Source of the DNA: JANXQE01 sp035294005
Lineage (GTDB): Bacteria > Verrucomicrobiota > Verrucomicrobiia > Limisphaerales > UBA8199
Direction of reading: 5' to 3'
Length of the DNA stretch: 15,743 nt
Assembly: GCA_035294005.1 (NCBI GenBank)
Contig: DATGLT010000260.1
Location: forward strand, 1-15,743
In this document: piece by piece, positions 6,704 to 13,824 of the stretch
How the letters are laid out: each line of letters opens with the position of its first letter
Numbering within the stretch: position 1 is the stretch's first letter
Position numbers and translations under genes: made by a program
The notes under the pieces: generated by a model
Told to the model about the DNA's origin: nothing
Seen by the model: the letters and a program-made list of their open reading frames with translations, nothing else
Databases searched by the model: none

Positions 6704-7384
6704 ATGTCAAATATAAGTGTGCTGCTGGTGGATGATCACAATATCGTTCGGCAAGGGCTCAAGGCGCTCCTGACCGTCGAGAACGATATCACCGTGGTGG
6801 CAGAAGCCCAAACTGGACGTGAAGCCGTTCAAGTTGCGGCCCGACTGCACCCGGAAGTCGTCGTTATGGATCTCGCGATGCCCCTTCTTAATGGATGGGA
6901 GGCAACTCGCCAAATCCTCAAGGTGGCGCCTTCGGCGAAAGTCCTGGTGCTTTCGACGTACGACAACCTTGAACATGTGCAACAGGCAATCGCAGCGGGA
7001 GCAGCTGCTTATCTCATCAAGCAGACTGCGGCGGCCGACCTGGTCAAAGCCATTCGGGAGGTGCGCAAGGGGAACGCCTATTTTAGCCCTCCCATCGCCG
7101 AGCGTCTGCGAGAACGCACTTACCAGGCCGGGACAGAGGCTCAACCGGCTCCGCAGCCGGAAGTGGAACTGACCCTGCGAGAAGCTGAAGTGCTTCAACT
7201 CATCGCCGAAGGGTATGCCAACAAGCAGATTGCCGCTGAATTGGGCTTAAGCGTCAAGACGGTAGAGAAGCACCGTCAGCAGGTAATGAACAAGCTGGAT
7301 ATTCACGATACGGCGAGCCTGGTTCGTCACGCCGCAGCCAAGGGAATCATCGAAACGAATCTGGCAGGGATCCCTCAGAGCTAG
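6704..7384 (+). CDS. NarL/LuxR-family response regulator (receiver plus HTH)
   Basis: This is a 226-residue DNA-binding response regulator. The receiver (about 3-120) has D10-D11 in the acidic pocket, phospho-acceptor D56 (VVMDLAMP), S84 at the switch position and K106 in YLIK. A short Pro/Gln linker (about 140-153) leads to a LuxR-type helix-turn-helix (about 156-216) with the hallmark LTLREAEVLQLIAEG start, then NKQIAAELGLSVKTVEKHRQ and MNKL. Phosphorylation is expected to drive dimerisation and promoter binding. It is divergent from the receiver gene at 5917-6399, and the partner kinase is not in the window. The ATG at 6704 lacks a Shine-Dalgarno sequence. Confidence 0.95.
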   Translation: MSNISVLLVDDHNIVRQGLKALLTVENDITVVAEAQTGREAVQVAARLHPEVVVMDLAMPLLNGWEATRQILKVAPSAKVLVLSTYDNLEHVQQAIAAGAAAYLIKQTAAADLVKAIREVRKGNAYFSPPIAERLRERTYQAGTEAQPAPQPEVELTLREAEVLQLIAEGYANKQIAAELGLSVKTVEKHRQQVMNKLDIHDTASLVRHAAAKGIIETNLAGIPQS

Positions 7385-7424
7385 CTTGTTACAGCCTTGG
7401 CGCGCCAAATGCTATCGGTCAAGC

Positions 7425-7595
7425 ATGAAGCGCGCTACTTTCAAGGTCTTACCCGCAAAAGGGGGCTGGATACGAACTTCCATCGCTCCCGTGAATGATC
7501 GGCATTCTGGTGTCTTCGGCATGATCGACATTGTCATGCTGAGCGCACTGGTTGTTACAGTTATTACTGTTGCACGTTTGTTGATCGCCCATTGA
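7425..7595 (+). CDS. Possible small membrane protein (56 aa)
   Basis: This short frame begins 40 nt after the NarL-type regulator and is on the same strand. The N-terminal half is basic and polar (MKRATFKVLPAKGGW). The C-terminal 24 residues form a plausible transmembrane segment (MIDIVMLSALVVTVITVARL, then a short tail). It could be translated from the ATG at 7425 or, as the hydrophobic peptide alone, from the ATG at 7521. No homologue is recognised, there is no clear ribosome-binding site, and a chance open frame is quite possible. Confidence 0.25.
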   Translation: MKRATFKVLPAKGGWIRTSIAPVNDRHSGVFGMIDIVMLSALVVTVITVARLLIAH

Positions 7596-7754
7596 CGCGG
7601 AGCCCCCGCTTCAAAGGACCGCTCGGTTCGGCTGTCCCTTCCGCAAAGTTTTAATTCAAGCCTCTTGTCTCTGTTTGGGACAGAATCTGCCCATTTAAAG
7701 GACAGATCCAAGACAGATCCTTCAAAACCTCCCCTGATCTCTCCCGGGAACCGC
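7596..7754. repeat. Intergenic stretch with spaced GACAGA repeats
   Basis: This lies between the regulator region and the convergent purN gene. GACAGA occurs at 7679, 7701 and 7712, spaced 22 and 11 bp apart; the last two copies extend to the exact 9-mer GACAGATCC. CTGTCCC at 7632-7638 is the reverse complement of GGGACAG at 7677-7683. These could form a hairpin or a set of helically phased protein-binding sites. No gene is seen here. Confidence 0.35.
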
Positions 7755-8381
7755 TTATTTTGCGCCTAGCACTTTACGGCCGGAAACCCGAATTCGACCC
7801 GTGGCAATAGCTGAGACGCACTCGGGATAGAGTTCATGCTCGGCGGTTTGAATCCGCTGGTGCAGCGTCTCGGGAGTATCTCCTGGCAGCACAGGCACGG
7901 TTTGTTGTCCGATTATTGGCCCGGCGTCCACGCCTGCGTCTACGAAGTGAACGGTGCAACCGGTGACCTTTACTCCATAATCCAAAGCCTGCTTCCAGGC
8001 CTCCAACCCTGGAAATGCAGGGAGCAAGGACGGATGAATATTGATGATACGTCTTTCGAAAGCGCGCAGGAACTCGCCTTTCAAAACCCTCATGAAACCG
8101 GCGAGCACGACCAGGTCGACACGAGCCTCCTGAAGGGCGGTCACATAAGCCCTTTCGGCGGCATCATCCATTTTCGTGCGAAATTTGCCGGGATCAATGT
8201 AATGCGCGTGAAGCCCGAACTCCTCTGCCCTGGCTAGAATGCCGGCACCGGGGACATCGCTCAGAACCAGGCTGACTTGGGCAGGAACCTTCCCTTCAAG
8301 GATGCCCTTGGCAATGGCGACGAAATTGGAGCCCTTGCCAGACCCCAGGACACCGATTTTAAAAGATTGGTTTCCGGTCAT
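7755..8381 (-). CDS. purN: Phosphoribosylglycinamide formyltransferase (GAR transformylase)
   Basis: This 208-residue cytoplasmic enzyme of purine biosynthesis transfers a formyl group from 10-formyl-tetrahydrofolate to glycinamide ribonucleotide (third step to IMP). The N-terminal phosphate-binding loop GSGKGSN lies at 13-19. The catalytic triad is clear: N114 and H116 in INIHPSLLPAFPG, and D152 in VDAGP, with the same spacing as N106/H108/D144 of E. coli PurN. The VTGCTVHFVDAG block and the LHQRIQTAEHELYP helix are typical. Its length matches the family. The frame is open upstream to 8552, but the ATG at 8381 places the enzyme's first beta strand (FKIGVLGSG) correctly. It stands alone, with no other pur gene in the window, and is divergent from the 8551 gene. 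Confidence 0.95.
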   Translation of the reverse strand: MTGNQSFKIGVLGSGKGSNFVAIAKGILEGKVPAQVSLVLSDVPGAGILARAEEFGLHAHYIDPGKFRTKMDDAAERAYVTALQEARVDLVVLAGFMRVLKGEFLRAFERRIINIHPSLLPAFPGLEAWKQALDYGVKVTGCTVHFVDAGVDAGPIIGQQTVPVLPGDTPETLHQRIQTAEHELYPECVSAIATGRIRVSGRKVLGAK

Positions 8382-8550
8382 CGGGGTTTGATAACCTAGA
8401 TCAACGTGAAGACAAGTCCTAAAGGAAACCGATGCAGAGTCTGGTCTCCGAAAGGCCTCCATTCGCCTTGACAGCGGAAGCCCGGCAGGGTGAGATATTT
8501 TTGGTGATCCGGTTAGAGGTAAGAATCGAGACGATTGTTTGCGTACCCGC

Positions 8551-9795
8551 ATGAGATATAGGCGCGTGGGCTGTTTGATAGCCCTGTTTGTGATCGTGTG
8601 GACTGCGGTGGTCCCGCGCGCCCAGGCGAGTCAATCACGCACGATTGAGCCCGGTTCAGACCTGGTGACGCCGAGCCTTGTCGCTGAGGAAAAGGAGGCT
8701 TGCACGCGCAATCTGAAAATCATTTACGAGGCGATTCAGGCCTATCAATTTGATCACAAAGATCTTCCGCGCTGGCTTTCGGATCTTGTGCCGGATTACC
8801 TGACGGACGGCAATGTGCTTATCTGCCCTGTTTGCAGGCGTACGGGACGCACAGAGTTGCCACCACTCGCGGACCCCAAGCTCGCGTGTTCCTATTTGTA
8901 TGAGTTCAGCCCGGTGCCGGTTGGCAGTGCGAGACCCGGCGAGACAAGGCATACCCGTCGTGAATGGAAACGACGGCAAATGGGACTCATCGGGTCAAGC
9001 GTCCCGATGGTTCGCTGCCGACACCACGACCCGGTGCTGAACCTAGGGTTCAATGGGACAGTTTTCGAAAGCCCCGCACAATGGGAGTTGCTCTTTACCA
9101 ATAGGATTCGAGCAGCCGAATTGTCATTGAACGCCATTTTCGGCGGACCGGACGAACCTGCCGAGAATCTAACGCCGCTGGTTTCACCAGCTCCCAAATC
9201 GACCGAACCGGCCAGGCCCCCGGGCAAGACTCACACGATTGAGCTTGCACCTTTCTTTACATCGACCCTAAACCGGTCCTGGATGAACGCACCAGGCGAT
9301 GACCTCGCATCCTTGCCTACAGGAAACCAGGTTTTCGGTGGAATCGAATTCAAAGTCGAAGGCGTTGTCCAGCTGGGTGGCAAATCTCCGGGGCTCGCAA
9401 GGTTTCCCGCCCAGGTCAAAGGCATTCCAATTAATCATCACTGCCAGCACCTCTATTTCCTCCATGCCTCAACGCTCGACGGCGATCCCCAGGATGGAGA
9501 CCAAATCGGCGCCTACCTGGTCCACCTGCCGGATAGTGAGATGACCCTCGAGATCCCCATTTATTACGGCCGCTCCGTATGCGATTGGCATCAGAAAGGC
9601 AGTCGAACCGACGACGACCGGGAACTCAAGGTTGCCTGGACCGGACAAAACGAAGTGAGTAAGCGAAACGGAAAATCCATTCGGTTATTTTTGACCGCTT
9701 GGAATCTGGCGCCGGGCGTCGACATCACCACCCTCGACTTTGTGTCGGCGCAAAAAGGAGCCGCGCCGTTCCTCGTCGCCATCAGCTTTGACTGA
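8551..9795 (+). CDS. Secreted protein of unknown function: pseudopilin-like globular part plus C-terminal beta-sandwich-like domain
   Basis: A 414-residue exported protein of no assigned function. Residues 1-27 are a signal peptide with likely cleavage at AQA-S. Residues about 48-185 resemble the globular part of pseudopilins common in Planctomycetes and Verrucomicrobia: a CTRNLKIIYEAIQAYQFDH helix, then LPRWLSDLVPDYL, a CPVC pair (C92, C95) and a late R-C-x-HHDPVLNLGFNG stretch like their usual HG-x-NVLFLDGH ending. The prepilin peptidase motif is missing. A Pro-rich linker (about 200-226) leads to a domain at about 228-414 (FGGIEFKVEGVVQL, YFLHAST, IPIYYGRSVCDW), which recalls an uncharacterised secreted beta-rich domain of these phyla. 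The ATG at 8551 is preferred over a TTG at 8539. The next gene starts 3 nt after its stop. Confidence 0.75.
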   Translation: MRYRRVGCLIALFVIVWTAVVPRAQASQSRTIEPGSDLVTPSLVAEEKEACTRNLKIIYEAIQAYQFDHKDLPRWLSDLVPDYLTDGNVLICPVCRRTGRTELPPLADPKLACSYLYEFSPVPVGSARPGETRHTRREWKRRQMGLIGSSVPMVRCRHHDPVLNLGFNGTVFESPAQWELLFTNRIRAAELSLNAIFGGPDEPAENLTPLVSPAPKSTEPARPPGKTHTIELAPFFTSTLNRSWMNAPGDDLASLPTGNQVFGGIEFKVEGVVQLGGKSPGLARFPAQVKGIPINHHCQHLYFLHASTLDGDPQDGDQIGAYLVHLPDSEMTLEIPIYYGRSVCDWHQKGSRTDDDRELKVAWTGQNEVSKRNGKSIRLFLTAWNLAPGVDITTLDFVSAQKGAAPFLVAISFD

Positions 9796-9798
9796 CCT

Positions 9799-11412
9799 AT
9801 GCTTCCGCTTCGCATAGGCTTTATGGCATTGGCGATCGCCTCTGAGTTGGCGGCGCACATCGCCACCGGCCAGAGCGTCCGGGTGACAAGCTGGAACCTG
9901 GGCATCTCAGGACAAACTCGGGATCCGTCCAGGACGATTATTGAAGCCGCCAACGTCTTAAAGAATCTGGACTCCGACATCGTCCTGCTTCAGGGAGTCA
10001 AAGACTGGTCCATGTGCTCCGAATTGGCTGAATTGGCCAGGCCAGGTGAATATCACGTTCTTGTATGTTCCGCGTTCCATGCCGCCGGCCCGCTGAGCTC
10101 CGAGGAAGCGCAGGTTGCCATCCTTTCGAAGCAGCCCGCATATTTCACTTGGTCCGAAGCATGGGCATCGCCCGGTGACCAGCCCATTCCCAGGGGAATG
10201 GTTTTCGCCGCCATTGACTCTGGCTCGCAAAGGCTCGGATTGTTCAGTGTATTGGGCGCTCGAGACCAAAGCAGCGATGAGCTGGGCCGCAAAGTTCTGG
10301 ACCAAGTCAGTGCGGTCGGGCATTGGGAAACAAACCAGGTCCAAACTTTCGTTATTGGCGCCTCTTTCGATCGAGAAGGAACCCGGACAAGAAAAGCGCT
10401 CAACCGTGCGGCGAGGGCTTTCGACAAAGCGGGTTTTGTCGATGCCACTGAGGATATACCAGCTGAAATCAAATCAACTCTCCGGCACCCTGAGGCCGTT
10501 GAGGAAAGCGGCGATGTGGCTTTCGCCGGGCCTGCCGGTTATCCGGTTGCCGCCCGCATAACCTCTACACCTTTCACCGTCCACTATCCTACGACCTTTG
10601 ACCTCGAGTTGAACCCCGAGAAGGTCACCCTGGCGCTCGACATCCGGCGCGAGACGCGAAGAGAACAACAGGAATTATTTCAGCGTAAAATCGAGTATTG
10701 GACTGCCGGAATCCTGGGGAGTTTTATCCTGATTGCTTCAGCGGGCTTTCTCCTGAAGCGCCGATCACGAAAGGCGGCTCGTCGACGCGCTGCGGTTCCA
10801 GGGCCGCTCGCGCCCAGGCCTACGCCCGGCGCAGTGCGGCCGATTATCTTTGCCCAAAAACCCACTGAGCCTCCTGCAGCGGCGCCTGCGCGCGGCCAGG
10901 TGCCACTGCGCATCAGCCAAAGGCCCCGGCCAGTCACGCAATCCCCACCCAGGCTCCCAACCCCGCCCCAAACGGAAGCACCCTTGCCGCCGCAGGATCC
11001 TTCCGGCGAAAAAAAAAGCCTCCCTCCTGAGGACATCGTGGCCCCAGTCGAGTTGGACCATGGCCCCGAGCTACGCCACGGTGTTATTCGCGAACTGACT
11101 TTATGGCTCAAACAAAAGTTCGTCCGCAAGCTGATCACCGATCGAGCCCAACTAATGGAGGCCCAGATGCTGGCGGCGCGCATGGCCAATACACTCGACA
11201 CCCGACTTGCGCGAATCGAGGCTCAAATCCAAGCGCAAAATCAAGCGTACGTGCGACGCATTGAGGAATTGAACAAGGAACTCGCGGCCGCGCGCGAAGA
11301 GAATCGCGAATTAATCAGAGAACGAATCGCCCAGGTAAAGGCCGAGATGGAAGCAGCGCGAGCCCGGGTCCTGGCCGAGGCTCAACTGGACAGCAAGTCG
11401 ATCCGGCTTTAG
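9799..11412 (+). CDS. Membrane protein: degenerate endonuclease/exonuclease/phosphatase-like ectodomain, one TM helix, long coiled-coil tail
   Basis: This 537-residue protein combines several modules. Residues 1-25 are a signal peptide. Residues about 27-285 follow the EEP (DNase I-like) order: VRVTSWNLG (Asn33), DSDIVLLQG, FVIGASFD, and a final PTTFDLELNPEKVTLALDI strand. The active-site residues are largely lost: the LQE Glu is Gly66, the GDFN motif is GASFD, and the SDH His motif is absent. Residues 302-319 form a transmembrane helix followed by a basic RRSRKAARRR stop-transfer stretch, so the ectodomain should be outside and the tail inside. A Pro-rich linker (about 334-410) precedes a conserved-looking ELTLWLKQKFVRKLITDR segment and a charged coiled coil (about 440-530). 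It sits 3 nt after the secreted-protein gene, implying an operon and translational coupling. Loss of catalysis and a scaffold or binding role are inferred. Confidence 0.75.
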   Translation: MLPLRIGFMALAIASELAAHIATGQSVRVTSWNLGISGQTRDPSRTIIEAANVLKNLDSDIVLLQGVKDWSMCSELAELARPGEYHVLVCSAFHAAGPLSSEEAQVAILSKQPAYFTWSEAWASPGDQPIPRGMVFAAIDSGSQRLGLFSVLGARDQSSDELGRKVLDQVSAVGHWETNQVQTFVIGASFDREGTRTRKALNRAARAFDKAGFVDATEDIPAEIKSTLRHPEAVEESGDVAFAGPAGYPVAARITSTPFTVHYPTTFDLELNPEKVTLALDIRRETRREQQELFQRKIEYWTAGILGSFILIASAGFLLKRRSRKAARRRAAVPGPLAPRPTPGAVRPIIFAQKPTEPPAAAPARGQVPLRISQRPRPVTQSPPRLPTPPQTEAPLPPQDPSGEKKSLPPEDIVAPVELDHGPELRHGVIRELTLWLKQKFVRKLITDRAQLMEAQMLAARMANTLDTRLARIEAQIQAQNQAYVRRIEELNKELAAAREENRELIRERIAQVKAEMEAARARVLAEAQLDSKSIRL

Positions 11413-11456
11413 ACCGAGCCAAGCCGGTTTACGCTGGTTGGGGGATACTTATTGCG

Positions 11457-11489
11457 GGGACGACATGGAAGTGACTTCCACATCGTCCC
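11457..11489. terminator. Imperfect hairpin between convergent genes, possible bidirectional terminator
   Basis: GGGACGA pairs with TCGTCCC and TGGAAG pairs with CTTCCA, separated by a CA/CA internal loop, with a TGA loop at the tip. It is the only strong structure in the 128 nt between the 9799-11412 gene and fusA, which converge here. No T-run follows on either strand, so it is not a textbook intrinsic terminator. It might protect 3' ends or need Rho. Confidence 0.45.
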
Positions 11490-11540
11490 AAATGCACTTT
11501 AATGCGGCGGGGTGGGACACCGCGTCTTCTTCAAGAACCT

Positions 11541-13733
11541 TTAAGAGCGGGGCGGCGGCTTTGTTTTAGCCGAGTCGAGAATCGTGGCGACGATATTCGC
11601 GGGCACCGGTTCGAATCGGAATGGCTCCATTGAGTAGGCCGCCCTGCCCTTCGACAGCGAGCGAATTGCGGTTGCGTAACCGAACATTTCAGCCAGCGGC
11701 ACCTCAGCACTGAGGACCGTCGAAGTGTCTTTAGCTTCGATGTTCACGATTTTGCCCCGGCGCCGGTTGATGTCGCCGAGCAAATCACCCTGGTATTCAT
11801 CAGGGGTGGTCACCTCGACCTTCATAATCGGCTCAAGCAGGATCGGATTGGCCTTTTTGACGGCATCCTTTAGAGCGAAAATTCCAGCCATTTTAAACGC
11901 CAATTCGCTCGAGTCGACTTCGTGGAATGTGCCATCCACGACCTCAACCTTGATGTCCACCATGGGGTACCCGGCAAGGACGCCGCCTTTCACAGCCTCT
12001 TCAACACCATCGATGACGGCCGGGATGTATTCCTTGGGAATCGCGCCGCCGACAATCTTGTTTTCAATTTCGACGCCTTTGCCGCGCTCGTTGGGAGCCA
12101 GCGTAATCATCGCGTGGCCGTACTGACCACGACCGCCGGACTGGCGAATAAATTTACCCTCACCCTCGGCCCCGCGTGTGACCGTCTCGCGATATGCAAT
12201 CTGAGGGGCACCCGCATTTGCGCCGACCTTGAATTCCCGGAATAAGCGGTCCCGGATAATTTCCAGGTGCAACTCGCCCATGCCCGCTATAATCAGCTGG
12301 CCCGTCTCCTCGTTGGTGAAACAACGGAAAGTCGGATCCTCTTCGGCGAGGCGTTGCAATCCTTCGCTCATCTTCTCGCGATCGGCCTTGGTCTTGGGCT
12401 CAACGGCCATCGAGATGACGGGCTCGGGGAAGGTAGGCGGCTCGAGCATGATCTCGAAATCCTCATCGCACAGCGTATCGCCGGTGGTGATGTTCCTGAT
12501 GCCCACCAGGGCGGCGATATCGCCCGCGTACGTGGTTTCCACGTCGATCCGCTTATCGGCCTGGATCATTAGCACGCGGCTGACGCGCTCGCGTTTGCGC
12601 GTGCGCGGATTGTAAATCACGTCGCCCTTCTTCAGTTGCCCGCTGTAAACGCGGAAAAACACCAGCTTGCCGACATAGGGATCGGTCCAAAGCTTGAAAG
12701 CCAGGGAACAGAATTTGGAATTATCGTTCGAGGCAACTTCGACCTGCTGTGTCGTCCCGGGCGCGATGCCCTGTGCCGGGGGAACGTCCAGCGGCGAAGG
12801 AAGGTAATCGACCACTGCATCGACCAGCGGCTGCACGCCGCGCTTCTTGAACGCGGAACCGCACAGGACCGGCACGAGCTCGATCTTGCAGGTCAATCGG
12901 CGGATAGCCGGTTTGAGTTCCTTGGGCGTGATCGGCTTGTTGTCGATCACCATCTCGGCGATGACGTCATCTTTGTTGGAGACCGCATCAATCAATTCAG
13001 CCAGCGCGGCCTGCGCCGACTCCTTGAGCTCAGCCGGGATATCGGTCACCTGGTACTTCAGTCCGACTTCGTCGGTTTCATCGTAAATGATGGCCTTCTG
13101 GTTGACGACGTCAATGACACCGCGAAACCCGTCTTCCTTACCCACGGGCAGAAAAACAGGGTACGCATAGGCGCCCAGCTTTTTGCGCATGTCATTCAGG
13201 GCATTCTCGAAGTTGGCGCCGGTCCGGTCCATTTTGTTCACGAAAGCGATCCGGGGGACCTTGTACTTGGTCGCCTGGCGCCACACGGTTTCGGACTGAG
13301 GCTGAACGCCGGCAACGCCGCAAAACACCGCGACTGCGCCATCGAGCACGCGCATTGAGCGCTCGACTTCGGCCGTGAAATCCACGTGGCCAGGAGTGTC
13401 GATGATGTTAATCCGGTGCGGTATGCTTTGATAAGACTTAAAGGTTCCGTCCTCTTTTTGGGTCCAATAACAGGTCGTGGCCGCCGAGGTGATAGTAATA
13501 CCGCGCTCTCGTTCCTGCTCCATCCAGTCGGTGACCGTGTTGCCGTCATCGACATCACCCATTTTATGAATCAGCCCCGTATAAAAGAGGATGCGTTCGG
13601 TGGTCGTGGTTTTGCCGGCGTCAATATGAGCGGCAATACCAATGTTTCGCGTGCGCTCCATCGGGTAAGGCCGAGTGGGCGAATTGGGCGACGCCTGGGC
13701 GGCGGCTTTGGTCTTTTCTGCTACAGCTTCCAT
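11541..13733 (-). CDS. fusA: Elongation factor G
   Basis: EF-G is the translational GTPase that drives translocation and, with RRF, ribosome recycling. The protein has 730 residues, slightly longer than the roughly 700 usual. GTPase motifs are intact: G1 AHIDAGKT (35-42), switch I RGITITSA (77-84), G3 DTPGH (112-116), G4 NKMD (166-169), and a GSAFKKRGVQ segment (G5) near 290. The later domains have typical stretches such as GMGELHLEI, SGGRGQYGHA and the ending that includes YSMEPFRFEPVP. Two oddities are a 24-residue Ala/Pro/Ser-rich N-terminal extension before MERTRNIGI, and a spacer a few residues longer before G3 than in E. coli. AGGA lies about seven bases before the ATG, supporting this start and so the extension. 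It is the last gene of the rpsL-rpsG-fusA cluster; no tuf follows. Confidence 0.98.
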   Translation of the reverse strand: MEAVAEKTKAAAQASPNSPTRPYPMERTRNIGIAAHIDAGKTTTTERILFYTGLIHKMGDVDDGNTVTDWMEQERERGITITSAATTCYWTQKEDGTFKSYQSIPHRINIIDTPGHVDFTAEVERSMRVLDGAVAVFCGVAGVQPQSETVWRQATKYKVPRIAFVNKMDRTGANFENALNDMRKKLGAYAYPVFLPVGKEDGFRGVIDVVNQKAIIYDETDEVGLKYQVTDIPAELKESAQAALAELIDAVSNKDDVIAEMVIDNKPITPKELKPAIRRLTCKIELVPVLCGSAFKKRGVQPLVDAVVDYLPSPLDVPPAQGIAPGTTQQVEVASNDNSKFCSLAFKLWTDPYVGKLVFFRVYSGQLKKGDVIYNPRTRKRERVSRVLMIQADKRIDVETTYAGDIAALVGIRNITTGDTLCDEDFEIMLEPPTFPEPVISMAVEPKTKADREKMSEGLQRLAEEDPTFRCFTNEETGQLIIAGMGELHLEIIRDRLFREFKVGANAGAPQIAYRETVTRGAEGEGKFIRQSGGRGQYGHAMITLAPNERGKGVEIENKIVGGAIPKEYIPAVIDGVEEAVKGGVLAGYPMVDIKVEVVDGTFHEVDSSELAFKMAGIFALKDAVKKANPILLEPIMKVEVTTPDEYQGDLLGDINRRRGKIVNIEAKDTSTVLSAEVPLAEMFGYATAIRSLSKGRAAYSMEPFRFEPVPANIVATILDSAKTKPPPRS

Positions 13734-13768
13734 CTGTTTTCCTGAATTTTACGGTCGCGATTTCTAGG

Positions 13769-13807
13769 AACAAAAACGCCCCGAGCTATGTCCGGCCTTC
13801 GGGGCGT
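13769..13807 (-). terminator. Intrinsic terminator between rpsG and fusA
   Basis: Read on the minus strand, a perfect 9-bp stem ACGCCCCGA/TCGGGGCGT with a 14-nt loop is followed directly by TTTTTGTT. It starts 17 nt after the rpsG stop codon and ends about 35 nt before the fusA start. The T-run lies only on the minus-strand side, so it acts on the ribosomal operon. Its presence inside a normally co-transcribed cluster suggests partial termination that lowers fusA expression relative to rpsL and rpsG, or a separate fusA promoter. Confidence 0.8.
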
Positions 13808-13824
13808 ACCTGAAATATAGTATC

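Noticed and set aside
6480..6710. 76-codon minus-strand frame across the divergent promoter region
   Set aside because: It overlaps the start of the NarL-type regulator and occupies the place where promoters are required; no domain features.
7412..7711. 99-codon minus-strand frame downstream of purN
   Set aside because: It crosses the GACAGA repeats, has no recognisable motif, and has no start signal.
12636..13358. 240-codon open frame on the plus strand
   Set aside because: It lies wholly antisense to fusA, and its translation has no protein-like domain; it is a codon-bias shadow.
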